A stretch of DNA of 64,000 nt from Ravibacter sp964562455 (GTDB lineage Bacteria; Bacteroidota; Bacteroidia; Cytophagales; Spirosomataceae): assembly GCA_964562455.1 (NCBI GenBank), contig CAZLTN010000014.1, positions 1-64,000 on the forward strand, given 5' to 3'. This document shows, piece by piece, positions 16,144-24,390 of this stretch. Each line of letters begins with the position of its first letter. Positions within the stretch are counted from its first letter, which is position 1. The notes under the pieces were generated by a model. The model saw only the letters and a program-made list of their open reading frames with translations. It made no database searches and was not told the origin of the DNA. Both the position numbers and the translations under genes were made by a program.

Positions 16144-17361
16144 ATGTCGAAAGTACTTATCATAGGAGCCGGAGGAGTTGGCAGCGTGGTGGCGCACAAA
16201 TGCGCTATGAATTCAGACGTTTTTACGGAAATCATGCTGGCGAGCAGAACGCTGTCGAAATGCGATAAAATCGCTGCGGAAATTAAAAGCCTGCACGGGA
16301 TTACCATCAGCACAGCGCAGGTAGATGCCGATATAGTAGCAGAAACGGTCATGCTGATCAAACGATTCAAGCCGGTTCTTCTGATCAATGTAGCCCTTCC
16401 TTATCAGGACCTGGCATTGATGGAGGCGTGCCTGGAAACCGGAGTCCACTATCTCGACACCGCCAATTATGAGCCGAAGGATGTTGCAAAGTTTGAATAC
16501 AGTTGGCAATGGGCCTACCAGGACAGGTTCAGGGAAGCCGGGCTGATGGCGTTGCTGGGGTGCGGCTTTGACCCGGGTGTAACACAGGTGTTCACTGCAT
16601 ACGCAAATAAGCATTATTTTGACGAGATGCATTACCTCGACATCATCGACTGTAATGCCGGAGACCATGGGAAGGCTTTTGCTACCAATTTCAACCCTGA
16701 AATCAACATCAGGGAAATTACGCAGCCCGGAAGATACTGGGAAAACGGCGAATGGGTGGAAATCCCCGCCATGTCCATTCACAAGCCCATCGACTACCCG
16801 GGTATTGGGCCAAAAGAAAGCTATGTGCTTTATCACGAAGAGCTTGAATCGCTTGTGAAGAATTTCCCCTCGCTGAAACGGGCGCGTTTCTGGATGACCT
16901 TCGGACAACAGTATATCACCCACCTCAACGTACTTCAGAACGTCGGGATGACGAGTATAGAACCCATCAGCTTCAAAGGAGTTGATATCGTGCCTCTGGA
17001 ATTTCTGAAAGCGGTATTGCCAGCTCCTGATACGCTGGGAGAGAATTACCAGGGACAGACCTCGATCGGTGTACAGATAAAAGGGGTTAAGGATGGTAAA
17101 GAGAGGACCTACTATGTCTGGAATAACTGCGACCATGCCGAGACCTACAAGGAGGTTCGCGGACAGGCCGTGAGCTATACTACCGGCGTGCCTGCCATGA
17201 TAGGCGCGATGCTTATGCTTACAAATCCGGGGTGGATGCGGCCGGGGGTATGGAACTGCGAAGAACTTAATCCTGATCCGTTTATGGAGAAGCTCAATGT
17301 ACACGGGTTGCCGTGGAATGAGCTTGTTGACAAACCGCTTCCCCACGAGTATCCTTCGTAA
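16144..17361 (+). CDS. Saccharopine dehydrogenase family protein, probable carboxynorspermidine synthase
   Basis: Cytoplasmic NAD(P)-dependent dehydrogenase of 405 residues. The Rossmann motif GAGGVG is at 8-13 in VLIIGAGGVGSVVAHKC; the C-terminal part has the family's ALPYQD, LLGCGFDPGVTQVF and NCDHAETYKEV segments. The closest match by memory is carboxynorspermidine synthase (polyamine synthesis from aspartate semialdehyde and a diamine) rather than lysine-pathway saccharopine dehydrogenase. The partner decarboxylase is not in this window. It is monocistronic, with a stop only 35 bases from the stop of the convergent glycosyltransferase and a strong hairpin between. Confidence 0.87.
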   Translation: MSKVLIIGAGGVGSVVAHKCAMNSDVFTEIMLASRTLSKCDKIAAEIKSLHGITISTAQVDADIVAETVMLIKRFKPVLLINVALPYQDLALMEACLETGVHYLDTANYEPKDVAKFEYSWQWAYQDRFREAGLMALLGCGFDPGVTQVFTAYANKHYFDEMHYLDIIDCNAGDHGKAFATNFNPEINIREITQPGRYWENGEWVEIPAMSIHKPIDYPGIGPKESYVLYHEELESLVKNFPSLKRARFWMTFGQQYITHLNVLQNVGMTSIEPISFKGVDIVPLEFLKAVLPAPDTLGENYQGQTSIGVQIKGVKDGKERTYYVWNNCDHAETYKEVRGQAVSYTTGVPAMIGAMLMLTNPGWMRPGVWNCEELNPDPFMEKLNVHGLPWNELVDKPLPHEYPS

Positions 17362-17377
17362 GGAACTAATATACCGC

Positions 17378-17420
17378 AGCGGCGCCCCGGTTTTCTTTAA
17401 GAAGTTGCCGGTGCGCCGCT
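17378..17420. terminator. Strong hairpin at convergent gene ends
   Basis: Arms AGCGGCGCCCCGG (17378-17390) and CCGGTGCGCCGCT (17408-17420) pair over 13 bases with one mismatch; the 17-base loop is T- and A-rich. On the plus strand it is followed by ATTCTTTT, so it can end transcripts of the dehydrogenase gene (stop 17361). Its right half lies inside the last codons of the minus-strand glycosyltransferase. Confidence 0.55.
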
Positions 17421-18164
17421 ATTCTTTTCAGGCGCAGGTCCGAAGCGCGTAAACAAACTTCTGATTTTCAGGTTTATCACACCGAAAACAGCTTCTTTGA
17501 AAATTCCCCGTGACATCTTGGAATTGCCCTGTGTCCGGTCAGTGAAAATGATAGGTACTTCCCTGATGCTGAAGCCGTGCTTCCAGGTATTGAATTTCAT
17601 CTCGATCTGGAAAGCATATCCTACGAAGCGGATCTTGCCCAGGTTGATGGTTTCAAGGACTCTCCGCCTGTAGCAGACGAACCCGGCAGTGGGGTCCATG
17701 ACCGGCATCGATGTGATGGCACGGACGTAGGTGCCCGCAAAATACGACAGCAAAACTCTTTGTATAGGCCAGTTTACAACGTTTACGCCAGTAACGTACC
17801 GCGACCCTACAGCCAGGTCGTAACCCTCGACATGACAGGCATGATGGAGCCTGACGAGATCCTCCGGGTTGTGAGAAAAATCGGCATCCATCTCGAAGAT
17901 ATAGTCGTATCCATTTTGAAGCGCCCATTTAAAACCCAGGATATAAGCGGTTCCAAGGCCCTGTTTCCCCGCTCTCTCAAGTAAATGAAGCCGCTCCCGG
18001 TAAGTCTCCTGCATATTCCTGACAGCCCGGGCCGTTCCGTCGGGCGAGCCGTCATCGATAATGAGAAGATCAAACGGGATTGTAAGGCTGAATACCTTTT
18101 CTATAATGGCATGTATATTCTCAATCTCATTGTAAGTAGGAATAATCACCAGGGAACGATTCAT
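17397..18164 (-). CDS. Polyprenol monophosphomannose synthase-like GT2 glycosyltransferase
   Basis: GT2 family enzyme of 255 residues resembling Dpm1. It shows the nucleotide-binding motif with Asp37/Asp38 in LLIIDDGSPDGT, the metal-binding DADFSHNP at 93-100, and FTDRTQGNSKMS, a C-terminal basic segment typical of dolichol/polyprenol phosphate mannosyltransferases. No C-terminal membrane helices are present, so it is of the soluble, membrane-associated Dpm1 class. It would make polyprenyl-phosphate-mannose for cell-surface glycosylation. The gene is 19 bases downstream of the DUF4296 lipoprotein gene, probably one operon. Confidence 0.9.
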   Translation of the reverse strand: MNRSLVIIPTYNEIENIHAIIEKVFSLTIPFDLLIIDDGSPDGTARAVRNMQETYRERLHLLERAGKQGLGTAYILGFKWALQNGYDYIFEMDADFSHNPEDLVRLHHACHVEGYDLAVGSRYVTGVNVVNWPIQRVLLSYFAGTYVRAITSMPVMDPTAGFVCYRRRVLETINLGKIRFVGYAFQIEMKFNTWKHGFSIREVPIIFTDRTQGNSKMSRGIFKEAVFGVINLKIRSLFTRFGPAPEKNSGAPATS

Positions 18165-18183
18165 AGCACTAATCTTCTGTAAT

Positions 18184-18528
18184 TTATTGTTGCTTTGTGG
18201 TAGTAGTGTCGGTTTTTTCCAGTTTTTGGGTTACTATCTCGTAAAGGCTGCTCATCGCTTCAGGGTTAGCAGCATAATACGCATAGCTTTTGTTGTATGA
18301 TGCGGAATCGACTTCGTATTTAGCCCAGATATCCTGCTGAAGCTTGTTGAAAACCACTACCGATGAATCCATGGAGCGGAAGTTCATCTTGGACACTTTC
18401 GACTCGGCGATATGGATATCGGCCAGGATTTCCGCCATTTTTTCCCGGCCCAGGATGTCTTTGGGCGGTTTTGAATTTCCGTTGCATGATAAAAAGATGA
18501 GCATCACTGCCCACTTGATTGTTCGCAT
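18184..18528 (-). CDS. DUF4296 domain-containing lipoprotein
   Basis: Small exported protein of 114 residues. The start at 18526-18528 gives a short lipoprotein signal peptide with the candidate acylated Cys15 in LIFLSCNGN; the frame is open upstream to 18828 but that region overlaps the DUF58 gene and is not signal-like. The body matches DUF4296: MAEILADIHIAESKV and a long helical C-terminus. Function unknown; it commonly sits beside a Dpm1-like gene in this phylum, as here. The C-terminus is Thr/Lys-rich (KTDTTTTKQQ). Confidence 0.85.
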   Translation of the reverse strand: MRTIKWAVMLIFLSCNGNSKPPKDILGREKMAEILADIHIAESKVSKMNFRSMDSSVVVFNKLQQDIWAKYEVDSASYNKSYAYYAANPEAMSSLYEIVTQKLEKTDTTTTKQQ

Positions 18529-18551
18529 TGCTATGGTATAGGCTATCTTTG
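18519..18551 (+). promoter_or_regulatory. Candidate Bacteroidota promoter for the DUF58-BatA-rnhB operon
   Basis: TTG at 18519-18521 and TATCTTTG at 18544-18551 are separated by 22 bases, a good match to TTG-N(17-23)-TAnnTTTG. The first gene starts 50 bases downstream at 18601. The element overlaps the 5' end of the opposite-strand DUF4296 gene, so the two promoters may interfere. Confidence 0.45.
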
Positions 18552-18600
18552 CAATCAAAGTACGCAAAATTGGTGAATTTTTCAGAAAAATCCGTTTCCG

Positions 18601-19491
18601 ATGTTCAGGCAGTTTCTTTCCCGGTTGCATAGGTACGAAATACGTATCAGGAAAGCTGTCAACAATCCGCGGCAGGGAAACTTTCACTCGGTATTTAAAG
18701 GCTCCGGCCTTGATTTCTCCGATTTGAGGCAGTATCAGTATGGAGACGATATCCGGGCGATTGACTGGAATTCTTCCGCCAAAGGTCACGGGACCTATAT
18801 CAAGCTTTTCAGGGAAGAAAAAGAGCAAACCGTTTTTTTTCTCCTGGACGTAAGCGGATCCCAGCAGGTGGGAACTTCCCAGCGCCAGAAGGTAGATACA
18901 GCGCGTGAAATATGCGGCGTTCTAACGTTGGCGGCTGTGAAAGAAGCCAGCCAGGTCGGCCTGCAGTGCTTCTCCGACCAGAACGAACGTTATATAAGGC
19001 CCGGCGGAGGGATGAAGCAGGCCTACCGCATCATTTCGGCTATTTATAACCTCGAGCCGGTATCTAAAAAGACGAACCTCAGCAGGACCATCCTCCACGC
19101 GCTGGAGATGCTGAACCGGAGATCGTTGATTTTCCTGATATCCGATTTCGTAGACAGCGGATATGAGCTTCATTTGAAAGCCATGGCAAGGAAGCATGAT
19201 CTCATCGTCATCAATCTTTATGACAAGTCAGAGCAGGAGGTCCCCGCTATGGGGATCATTCCGGTCCTTAACGCCGAAACCGGTGAAAGAAGCTGGGTCA
19301 ATACCTCGTCGCCGTTCTATCGGAACACAGTGGGTGAGCAGTTCCTGGAAAGAAAAAGGAACCTTGAAAGGATTTGCCGGCAAAACAAGGCGGACTATCT
19401 TTCGATAGAATCGTCGGAAGATTTTGTCCCGTTGCTTATCCGCCTTTTCAGGGTCCGCCGTTATCAGAAAGAGCGATCTGCAAGTAAATGA
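18601..19491 (+). CDS. DUF58 domain-containing protein
   Basis: Cytoplasmic protein of 296 residues. The DUF58 signature lies near the N-terminus: SGLDFSDLRQYQYGDDIRAI and DWNSSAKGHGTYIKLF. A von Willebrand-like fold follows, starting at FFLLDVSGSQQ and continuing to LIFLISDFVDSGYE. In Bacteroidota such genes normally follow moxR and precede BatA/BatB genes, an aerotolerance/stress-related operon; no moxR is in this window. Its stop codon overlaps an ATG in the ATGA at 19488-19491, but the next gene more likely starts 80 bases later after a repeat block. Confidence 0.9.
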   Translation: MFRQFLSRLHRYEIRIRKAVNNPRQGNFHSVFKGSGLDFSDLRQYQYGDDIRAIDWNSSAKGHGTYIKLFREEKEQTVFFLLDVSGSQQVGTSQRQKVDTAREICGVLTLAAVKEASQVGLQCFSDQNERYIRPGGGMKQAYRIISAIYNLEPVSKKTNLSRTILHALEMLNRRSLIFLISDFVDSGYELHLKAMARKHDLIVINLYDKSEQEVPAMGIIPVLNAETGERSWVNTSSPFYRNTVGEQFLERKRNLERICRQNKADYLSIESSEDFVPLLIRLFRVRRYQKERSASK

Positions 19492-19513
19492 GAACTTACC
19501 ACAGCGGCAACCA

Positions 19514-19557
19514 CTCTCAACTCTCAACTTTCAACTTTCAACTCTCAACTTTCAACT
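19514..19557. repeat. CTYTCAA heptamer repeat array
   Basis: Six direct 7-base units (CTCTCAA twice, CTTTCAA twice, CTCTCAA, CTTTCAA) followed by CTATT. It lies between the DUF58 stop and the signal-peptide-bearing start at 19569. The unit is the complement of the TTGAGAG units at 15439-15487. It is open in the frame of the next gene, so it would add Gln-Leu-Ser-Thr-Phe-Asn-type residues if translation began at 19488. Confidence 0.85.
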
Positions 19558-19568
19558 ATTTTATACAC

Positions 19569-20522
19569 ATGAAGCATGCCATTCCCGTATACAAGGTCAT
19601 TTTCAGGATGAATGCGGGGTATTTGGCAGCACTGTTTATGTGGCTCATGCCGGCTCTTCCGGCAGTTGCGCAGCAGAAAACGGCGCCTTCCGGCAGGATC
19701 GACCGGGATACGGTACGGACCGGGGAAACTTTTACCTATAGCCTGAGCTATCGACACCCGTCGGATGAAGAAGTGTTTTTTCCCGATTCTACCTATAATT
19801 TTTCGCCTTTCGGCTTCCGCAGGCAGGAAGTATTCAGCACGCGTACCGACAAAAGGGGGAGCCTGGACAGTGCCGTATACCATCTTGTGTCTTTTGAAGT
19901 AACGCCGGCGATAGAAATATCGCTGCCGGTATTTATATGGAACGGGAAGGATTGTACTGCGGTTTACCCGGTCAAAGATACCAGTTTTGTGGCTTTGTCG
20001 GTCGACAGGGCCAGGCTGGATACCCTCGCCCTGACCAGCCGGCCGAAGCTGCTGCCCATGAGGGAGAGACTTAATTACCAGGCTTTTTTGGGAGGATTGC
20101 TGATCGCGGCCATCACGGCCTTCCTGGTAAAGTGGTTGTTCGGTGAAAGGATCATCCGGCAGTGGAAGGTGTTTCTCCTGCAGAGAAGACACCGGGAGTT
20201 CACGCGCGGATTTAACCGGCATTTTATGAATGCAAAGAACAGGGGAAGCATACAGGATGTCGAGAAAGCCCTGATCTTATGGAAAAGTTACCTGGAAAGG
20301 GTGGAGAACAAGCCTTTCACCACGTTCACGACCCGCGAGATCTCGGATAATATTTCGGATAAATCCCTGAGCGAAGCGCTGAAGGAAACGGACAAGGTCA
20401 TATACGGTTTTTCCTCACAGTCCGGTGATATAGGGAATTCACTACTGACGCTCAAGAATGTAGCGCAGACATTGTATGTCAATAAAAGAAGGAGTATTAT
20501 AGGAGTAAATACACCTGTTTAG
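19569..20522 (+). CDS. Bat-operon membrane protein (unnamed family)
   Basis: Protein of 317 residues. The start at 19569 is preferred because it begins a signal peptide (basic start, hydrophobic 18-33, AVAQQ); a longer frame from 19488 would run through the heptamer repeat. An extracytoplasmic beta-rich domain (about 37-165: RDTVRTGETFTYSLSYRHP) is followed by one membrane helix at about 172-190 and a basic cytoplasmic tail (RRHREFTRGFNRHF) with helices. The layout resembles the unnamed protein between DUF58 and BatA genes in other Bacteroidota; I know no function. It precedes batA by 19 bases. Confidence 0.8.
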   Translation: MKHAIPVYKVIFRMNAGYLAALFMWLMPALPAVAQQKTAPSGRIDRDTVRTGETFTYSLSYRHPSDEEVFFPDSTYNFSPFGFRRQEVFSTRTDKRGSLDSAVYHLVSFEVTPAIEISLPVFIWNGKDCTAVYPVKDTSFVALSVDRARLDTLALTSRPKLLPMRERLNYQAFLGGLLIAAITAFLVKWLFGERIIRQWKVFLLQRRHREFTRGFNRHFMNAKNRGSIQDVEKALILWKSYLERVENKPFTTFTTREISDNISDKSLSEALKETDKVIYGFSSQSGDIGNSLLTLKNVAQTLYVNKRRSIIGVNTPV

Positions 20523-20541
20523 AGTAAGGGTTCATATTTAA

Positions 20542-21513
20542 ATGGAGTGGCTTTCTTTACAATGGTTTGACTGGGACTGGATCCGGAGTCTGCGGTGGGA
20601 ATACCCGCAGCTTCTGTACCTGTTGCCTGTGGTTCCGGTTTTGTTTTTGCTGCGTAATGCGCTGCATCAGAAAGATAAGCAGTTCATAAAGGTTTCTGGT
20701 TTGCCGGGAGGGCATTTCATGAACTGGGTCACGCTTTTACGCCTGGTTCCTCCTTTCCTTTATGCGCTGGCGCTGGCACTCGGTATCGTGGCGGTAGCAA
20801 GGCCGCAGACGGTGACCAACCAGGTCGACCGGTTTTCGGAAGGTATCGATATTGTCCTGGCTATAGATATTTCGGAGTCCATGCTGGAGCGCGACCTGCT
20901 TCCCGATAGGCTGGCAGCGGCCAAAAGCGTTGCCGGAAAATTTATCGAAAACCGGGTCCAGGACCGGATCGGTCTGGTCATTTTTGCCGGTGAGGCGTAC
21001 TCGCTGTGCCCGCTGACTACCGACTACGAGCTTTTGAACCAATATATAGAAGATCTTCAGACCGATATGATCCAGGAAGCAGGCACCGCGATCGGAAGCG
21101 CGATCGCCGTAGCAACTAACAGGATGCGGGATTCAAAAAGCAATAGTAAAGTGATTATCCTGCTGAGCGATGGCGATAATACTTCCGGTAACCTCGATCC
21201 TTATACCATGTCGAAGCTCGCCGAAGCATATGGCATAAGGATATACAGCATTGCTGTGGGCAGATCGGCTGAGACCCCCGGAGACGCCCTGCGCCGTATC
21301 GCCTCCGAAAATCAGTATTACCGGGCAACGGACAATTCGGCGCTCGAGCGTGTTTTTTCGCAGATCAACCAGCTTGAAAAAGTCAAATACAAAGACTCTA
21401 TTTATAGTGAAGTGAAGGACTTTTACAGGGTTTACCTGACATGGGCAATCGTGCTCGTTATTATTTCGCTGGGCCTGAAAAGTACTTTTATGTCTAATGT
21501 ATTGGAAGATTGA
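20542..21513 (+). CDS. BatA-like VWA domain membrane protein
   Basis: Membrane protein of 323 residues. Two membrane segments (about 24-40 and 66-86) precede a von Willebrand factor A domain with a complete-looking metal-ion site: DISES at 109-113, a Thr in TDMIQEAGTAIGSA, and the Asp of ILLSDGDNTSG. A third membrane segment lies at about 300-316. This is the BatA arrangement (membrane-VWA-membrane). The Bat proteins of Bacteroides are linked to aerotolerance and stress. The stop TGA overlaps the ATG of rnhB (TGATG at 21511-21515), so translation is probably coupled. Confidence 0.9.
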   Translation: MEWLSLQWFDWDWIRSLRWEYPQLLYLLPVVPVLFLLRNALHQKDKQFIKVSGLPGGHFMNWVTLLRLVPPFLYALALALGIVAVARPQTVTNQVDRFSEGIDIVLAIDISESMLERDLLPDRLAAAKSVAGKFIENRVQDRIGLVIFAGEAYSLCPLTTDYELLNQYIEDLQTDMIQEAGTAIGSAIAVATNRMRDSKSNSKVIILLSDGDNTSGNLDPYTMSKLAEAYGIRIYSIAVGRSAETPGDALRRIASENQYYRATDNSALERVFSQINQLEKVKYKDSIYSEVKDFYRVYLTWAIVLVIISLGLKSTFMSNVLED

Positions 21514-22094
21514 TGCTTAAATCGTGTTATAACAGCCGTTATGTAGAAGCCGGGCTTGACGAGGTCGGCCGCGGCTGCCTGGCAGGTCCGGTGGTTGCTG
21601 CTGCGGTGATTCTCCCGGCAGACTATTCGCATGTCCTCCTGAACGACTCCAAGCAGCTCACGGCGCAGCAGAGGATAATGATCGGGCGGGATATTATCAG
21701 GGAGGCGGTCGACTGGGCAATCGCCGAAGTATCGCACGAGGAGATCGACAGGATCAACATACTGAAAGCCAGTTTCCTGGCAATGCACCGGGCCGTCGAC
21801 CGTTTGAAAACGCCTCCGGAGCACCTCCTGGTCGATGGCAACCGGTTTACTCCCTACCCGATGTTGCCGCATACCTGCATTGTAAAAGGCGATTCGCAGT
21901 ATTTCTCGATTGCAGCGGCCTCAGTACTGGCCAAGAACTACCGGGACGAGCTAATGGGTGAGCTGGCGAAGGATTATCCGCAATACGGTTGGGAACATAA
22001 TGTGGGATACCCGACAATTGCCCATAGGAAAGCGCTGTTAGAATTCGGCGTTACGCCGTATCACAGGAAGAGCTTTCGGTTGTTTAAAGCGTAG
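21513..22094 (+). CDS. rnhB: Ribonuclease HII
   Basis: Endonuclease that removes ribonucleotides and RNA primers from DNA; 193 residues. The ATG at 21513 overlaps the batA stop; an in-frame TTG one codon earlier is less likely. The active site is visible: Asp and Glu in AGLDEVGRGCLAGPV near the N-terminus, Asp in LLVDGNRF, and Asp in KGDSQYFSIAAASVLAK. The C-terminal GYPTIAHRKALLEFGVTPYH motif is also typical. Nothing unusual except linkage to the Bat genes. Confidence 0.95.
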   Translation: MLKSCYNSRYVEAGLDEVGRGCLAGPVVAAAVILPADYSHVLLNDSKQLTAQQRIMIGRDIIREAVDWAIAEVSHEEIDRINILKASFLAMHRAVDRLKTPPEHLLVDGNRFTPYPMLPHTCIVKGDSQYFSIAAASVLAKNYRDELMGELAKDYPQYGWEHNVGYPTIAHRKALLEFGVTPYHRKSFRLFKA

Positions 22095-22181
22095 TTAACC
22101 ACGGAGGTTCACGGAGGGAGGCACAGAGTTGGCGGAGTATTACAGCGGAGGGGATGAAATTCATAATCCCTAACTCATAAT
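22095..22181. repeat. Intergenic CCACGGAGG-type and CATAATTC-type repeats
   Basis: The 87-base gap between rnhB and the convergent DUF2480 gene is made of short degenerate repeats: CCACGGAGG, TTCACGGAGG and GGCACAGAG (22098-22131), then ATTCATAATCCC, AACTCATAATTC and ACAACTC (about 22158-22190). Similar CACGGAGG/CACAGAG units occur on the other side of DUF2480 at 22788-22829. Confidence 0.65.
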
Positions 22182-22703
22182 TCACAACTCCCCTTTCGGC
22201 CGTTTATACAGTGGCACCGTGCTGCACGGCTCGCCGAACATGAGGCTTTGTACTACCGGCTTCAGCAGGCGGGTAATCTCGACATAGGCCGATACCGGTA
22301 CGGGGTATTTGCTGCATCCTTTTACGACAACCTTTTTATCACGGAAACTTTCGATATCGATACGCGAAAGAGCATCAGAAAACAATTTGTTCTCAAGCTC
22401 TTCTTCGTTGCCGTATACGATCATATTGGCGTATGGAGCCAATTGCAGCGTCAGCAGCATATATGCCCAGGTCGGGACAATGGCATCTTCCGAACAGGTT
22501 ATGGCTACGTTTTTCCCTTCGTACGCGGTCCAGTCATGCTCTTTGAGGAAAGCTCTGAAGTCTTTTTCCCGGAGAATAAGGCCCTGGAAGAGGTTGTCTT
22601 TCAGGTCATAGACAACGCGCTCGCCGTGGTGGTAAAATTCTTCGAGGTCTAAAGATACAAGGCCGCTGCCGGCCACTTTGTTAATGATTTCTTCGGTCTC
22701 CAT
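22182..22703 (-). CDS. DUF2480 family protein
   Basis: Cytoplasmic protein of 173 residues. The start at 22701-22703 is preferred: it is preceded by the AAAGGAA sequence, and the longer frame to 22802 runs into the repeat-rich intergenic region. The sequence matches DUF2480: METEEIINKVAGSGLVSLDL at the N-terminus, GLILREKDFRAFLKEHDW, CSEDAIVPTWAYMLL and KGCSKYPVPVSAYVEIT. The function is unknown. It stands alone, with repeats on both sides. Confidence 0.85.
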   Translation of the reverse strand: METEEIINKVAGSGLVSLDLEEFYHHGERVVYDLKDNLFQGLILREKDFRAFLKEHDWTAYEGKNVAITCSEDAIVPTWAYMLLTLQLAPYANMIVYGNEEELENKLFSDALSRIDIESFRDKKVVVKGCSKYPVPVSAYVEITRLLKPVVQSLMFGEPCSTVPLYKRPKGEL

Positions 22704-22787
22704 AGTTATTTCCTTTGCCAGGATGTTATGATAACGCAACGGGAGGGAATTTTGTTCGGGGTGTACGGAGAGGTTGTTACAGTAGGG

Positions 22788-22829
22788 GACACAGAGGGCC
22801 ACAGAGTGAAATGGAGGACCACGGAGGGT
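22788..22829. repeat. CACAGAGG / CCACGGAGG degenerate repeats
   Basis: Three to four degenerate units (GGACACAGAGG, GCCACAGAG, GGACCACGGAGG) fill the gap between the DUF2480 start and the sulfatase stop. They pair in type with the block at 22098-22131 on the other side of DUF2480. Confidence 0.65.
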
Positions 22830-22836
22830 TTGATGC

Positions 22837-24369
22837 TCAGCGCGTGACGCTTGCCGGACGGACCGGCGTTGCTTCCGGGTGGAAGGCCAGCAGTCGTTTC
22901 ATTTCGGCTAGTATTGCAGGGTTTTCGGCTGCAATGTTCTTTGTCTCTACAAGCCCTTCCCGGTAATCGTACAGCTCGTATTCCGCCGAATCAGCCGGTG
23001 CTCCGATCTTTTTCCATTCGACAAGTCGATAGCGGTCGGTGCGTATCGCCCGGCCCAGCCGGCCTCCGCGGGGGAAGCAATGATAGGCGTGATCCCTCAC
23101 CCGGGCTTGCGGGTCGGTCAGCACCCTCACCAGGCTTTCGCCGTCCAGAGGCTGCGCAACTTCAGGCCGCGCAAAACCGGCGAGCTCGACCAGGGTAGTA
23201 TAGATGTCAACTGTTTCGGCAGGCTGGGAGGTAGCGGTTCCCGGTCGGGTAACGCCCGGCGCCGCGATCAGCAGGGGAATCCGGTTAGCCAGCTCATAAT
23301 TCACATGCTTGGTCCAGATGCCCATTTCACCCAGGTGATAGCCATGGTCGCCCCACAGCACGACGATCGTGTTTTCGTCAAGTTTCAGCTCTTCCAGCGC
23401 TGCCAGTACCTTCCCGATCTGCGTATCCACGTAGCTGACGCCGGCATAGTAACCATGGATAAGCTTGCGTTTCAGGTCGGTGGGGAATGGATCTACCTCC
23501 GACGAAGGTGGAATGGGCACATACTGGTCGATCTCGGTATCGCGTTTCACGGCATACGAAGGAGCGCCTTCCGGGGCTTTCTCATAGGTAGGAAGCGGCA
23601 GGGTTTCGGGGTTGTACAATTCCCAATACCTTTTCGGGACTGAAAACGGCAGGTGAGGTCTGGCAAAACCTACGGCCAGGAAAAATGGCCCGGAATGATT
23701 CTCTTTCAGCAGCCGGAGCCGTTCCACAGCCCGGTTTGCAACACGACCGTCGGCATAGGCACCGTCTTCCACATCAGGCGACTCCCAGGCCGGTCCACGG
23801 GGTAGCCCCCGGGCGCTCTGGTTTGAAAAAAGCGCTTCTTCCCGAGTGAAACCATCTTTTTTGCTAGCGGGGTCTACGTATTCGATAACGAGGTCTTTAT
23901 GGTGCGGTACGCTCCAGGAAGCTTCATCGTTGTAGGTGTTGTGACCGATATGAAACACTTTTCCCATCGATTCAGTGTGATATCCGTGCTGTTTGAAAAA
24001 CTGGGGCAGGGTAACGGCATCAGGGTAGTGGTCGCGGAAGTCCTGGCCAAACCCGTAAATTCCCGAAGAAGACGAACGGCTTCCCAGCATCAGGTTGTAG
24101 CGGGATGGCGCACACACGGCCTGGTTGGCATAAGCCAGATCAAAGCGCAGGCCTTTTGAGGCAAACCGGTCTATACAGGGAGTGATGGCATGCTTGTCCC
24201 CGTAAGCTCCCAATGCGGGTTTCAGATCGTCGACCATTATCAGGAGGATGTTGGGCCGGTTCTGATTTGCCTGCCCGTCAAAGCTGTATCCCGGAAATGG
24301 CGCCCGGAGCGAAAAAGAAAGTAAGACAAGCCCCGACAGCAATACGAAGGATCTGGATTTCATTAGCAT
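22837..24369 (-). CDS. Sulfatase, iduronate-2-sulfatase-like, formylglycine (Cys) type
   Basis: Exported arylsulfatase-family enzyme of 510 residues with a signal peptide (about 6-22). The maturation motif CAPSR is at 86-90, so Cys86 would become formylglycine; metal ligands include Asp47/Asp48 in ILLIMVDDLKPALGAYGD and DHGYHLGEMG later. The VDDLKPALGAYGD and FARPHLPFSVPKRYWELY segments match the iduronate-2-sulfatase-like S1 group. It would desulfate a sulfated sugar outside the cytoplasm. The maturase needed is not in this window. It is 21 bases downstream of the GH43 gene on the same strand, probably one transcript. Confidence 0.92.
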   Translation of the reverse strand: MLMKSRSFVLLSGLVLLSFSLRAPFPGYSFDGQANQNRPNILLIMVDDLKPALGAYGDKHAITPCIDRFASKGLRFDLAYANQAVCAPSRYNLMLGSRSSSSGIYGFGQDFRDHYPDAVTLPQFFKQHGYHTESMGKVFHIGHNTYNDEASWSVPHHKDLVIEYVDPASKKDGFTREEALFSNQSARGLPRGPAWESPDVEDGAYADGRVANRAVERLRLLKENHSGPFFLAVGFARPHLPFSVPKRYWELYNPETLPLPTYEKAPEGAPSYAVKRDTEIDQYVPIPPSSEVDPFPTDLKRKLIHGYYAGVSYVDTQIGKVLAALEELKLDENTIVVLWGDHGYHLGEMGIWTKHVNYELANRIPLLIAAPGVTRPGTATSQPAETVDIYTTLVELAGFARPEVAQPLDGESLVRVLTDPQARVRDHAYHCFPRGGRLGRAIRTDRYRLVEWKKIGAPADSAEYELYDYREGLVETKNIAAENPAILAEMKRLLAFHPEATPVRPASVTR

Positions 24370-24390
24370 GAAACAGGGTTAAATTAGGTA

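Noticed and set aside
18529..18828. N-terminal extension of the DUF4296 gene
   Set aside because: The extra 100 residues are not signal-like and lie antisense to the DUF58 gene; the shorter start gives a lipoprotein signal peptide.
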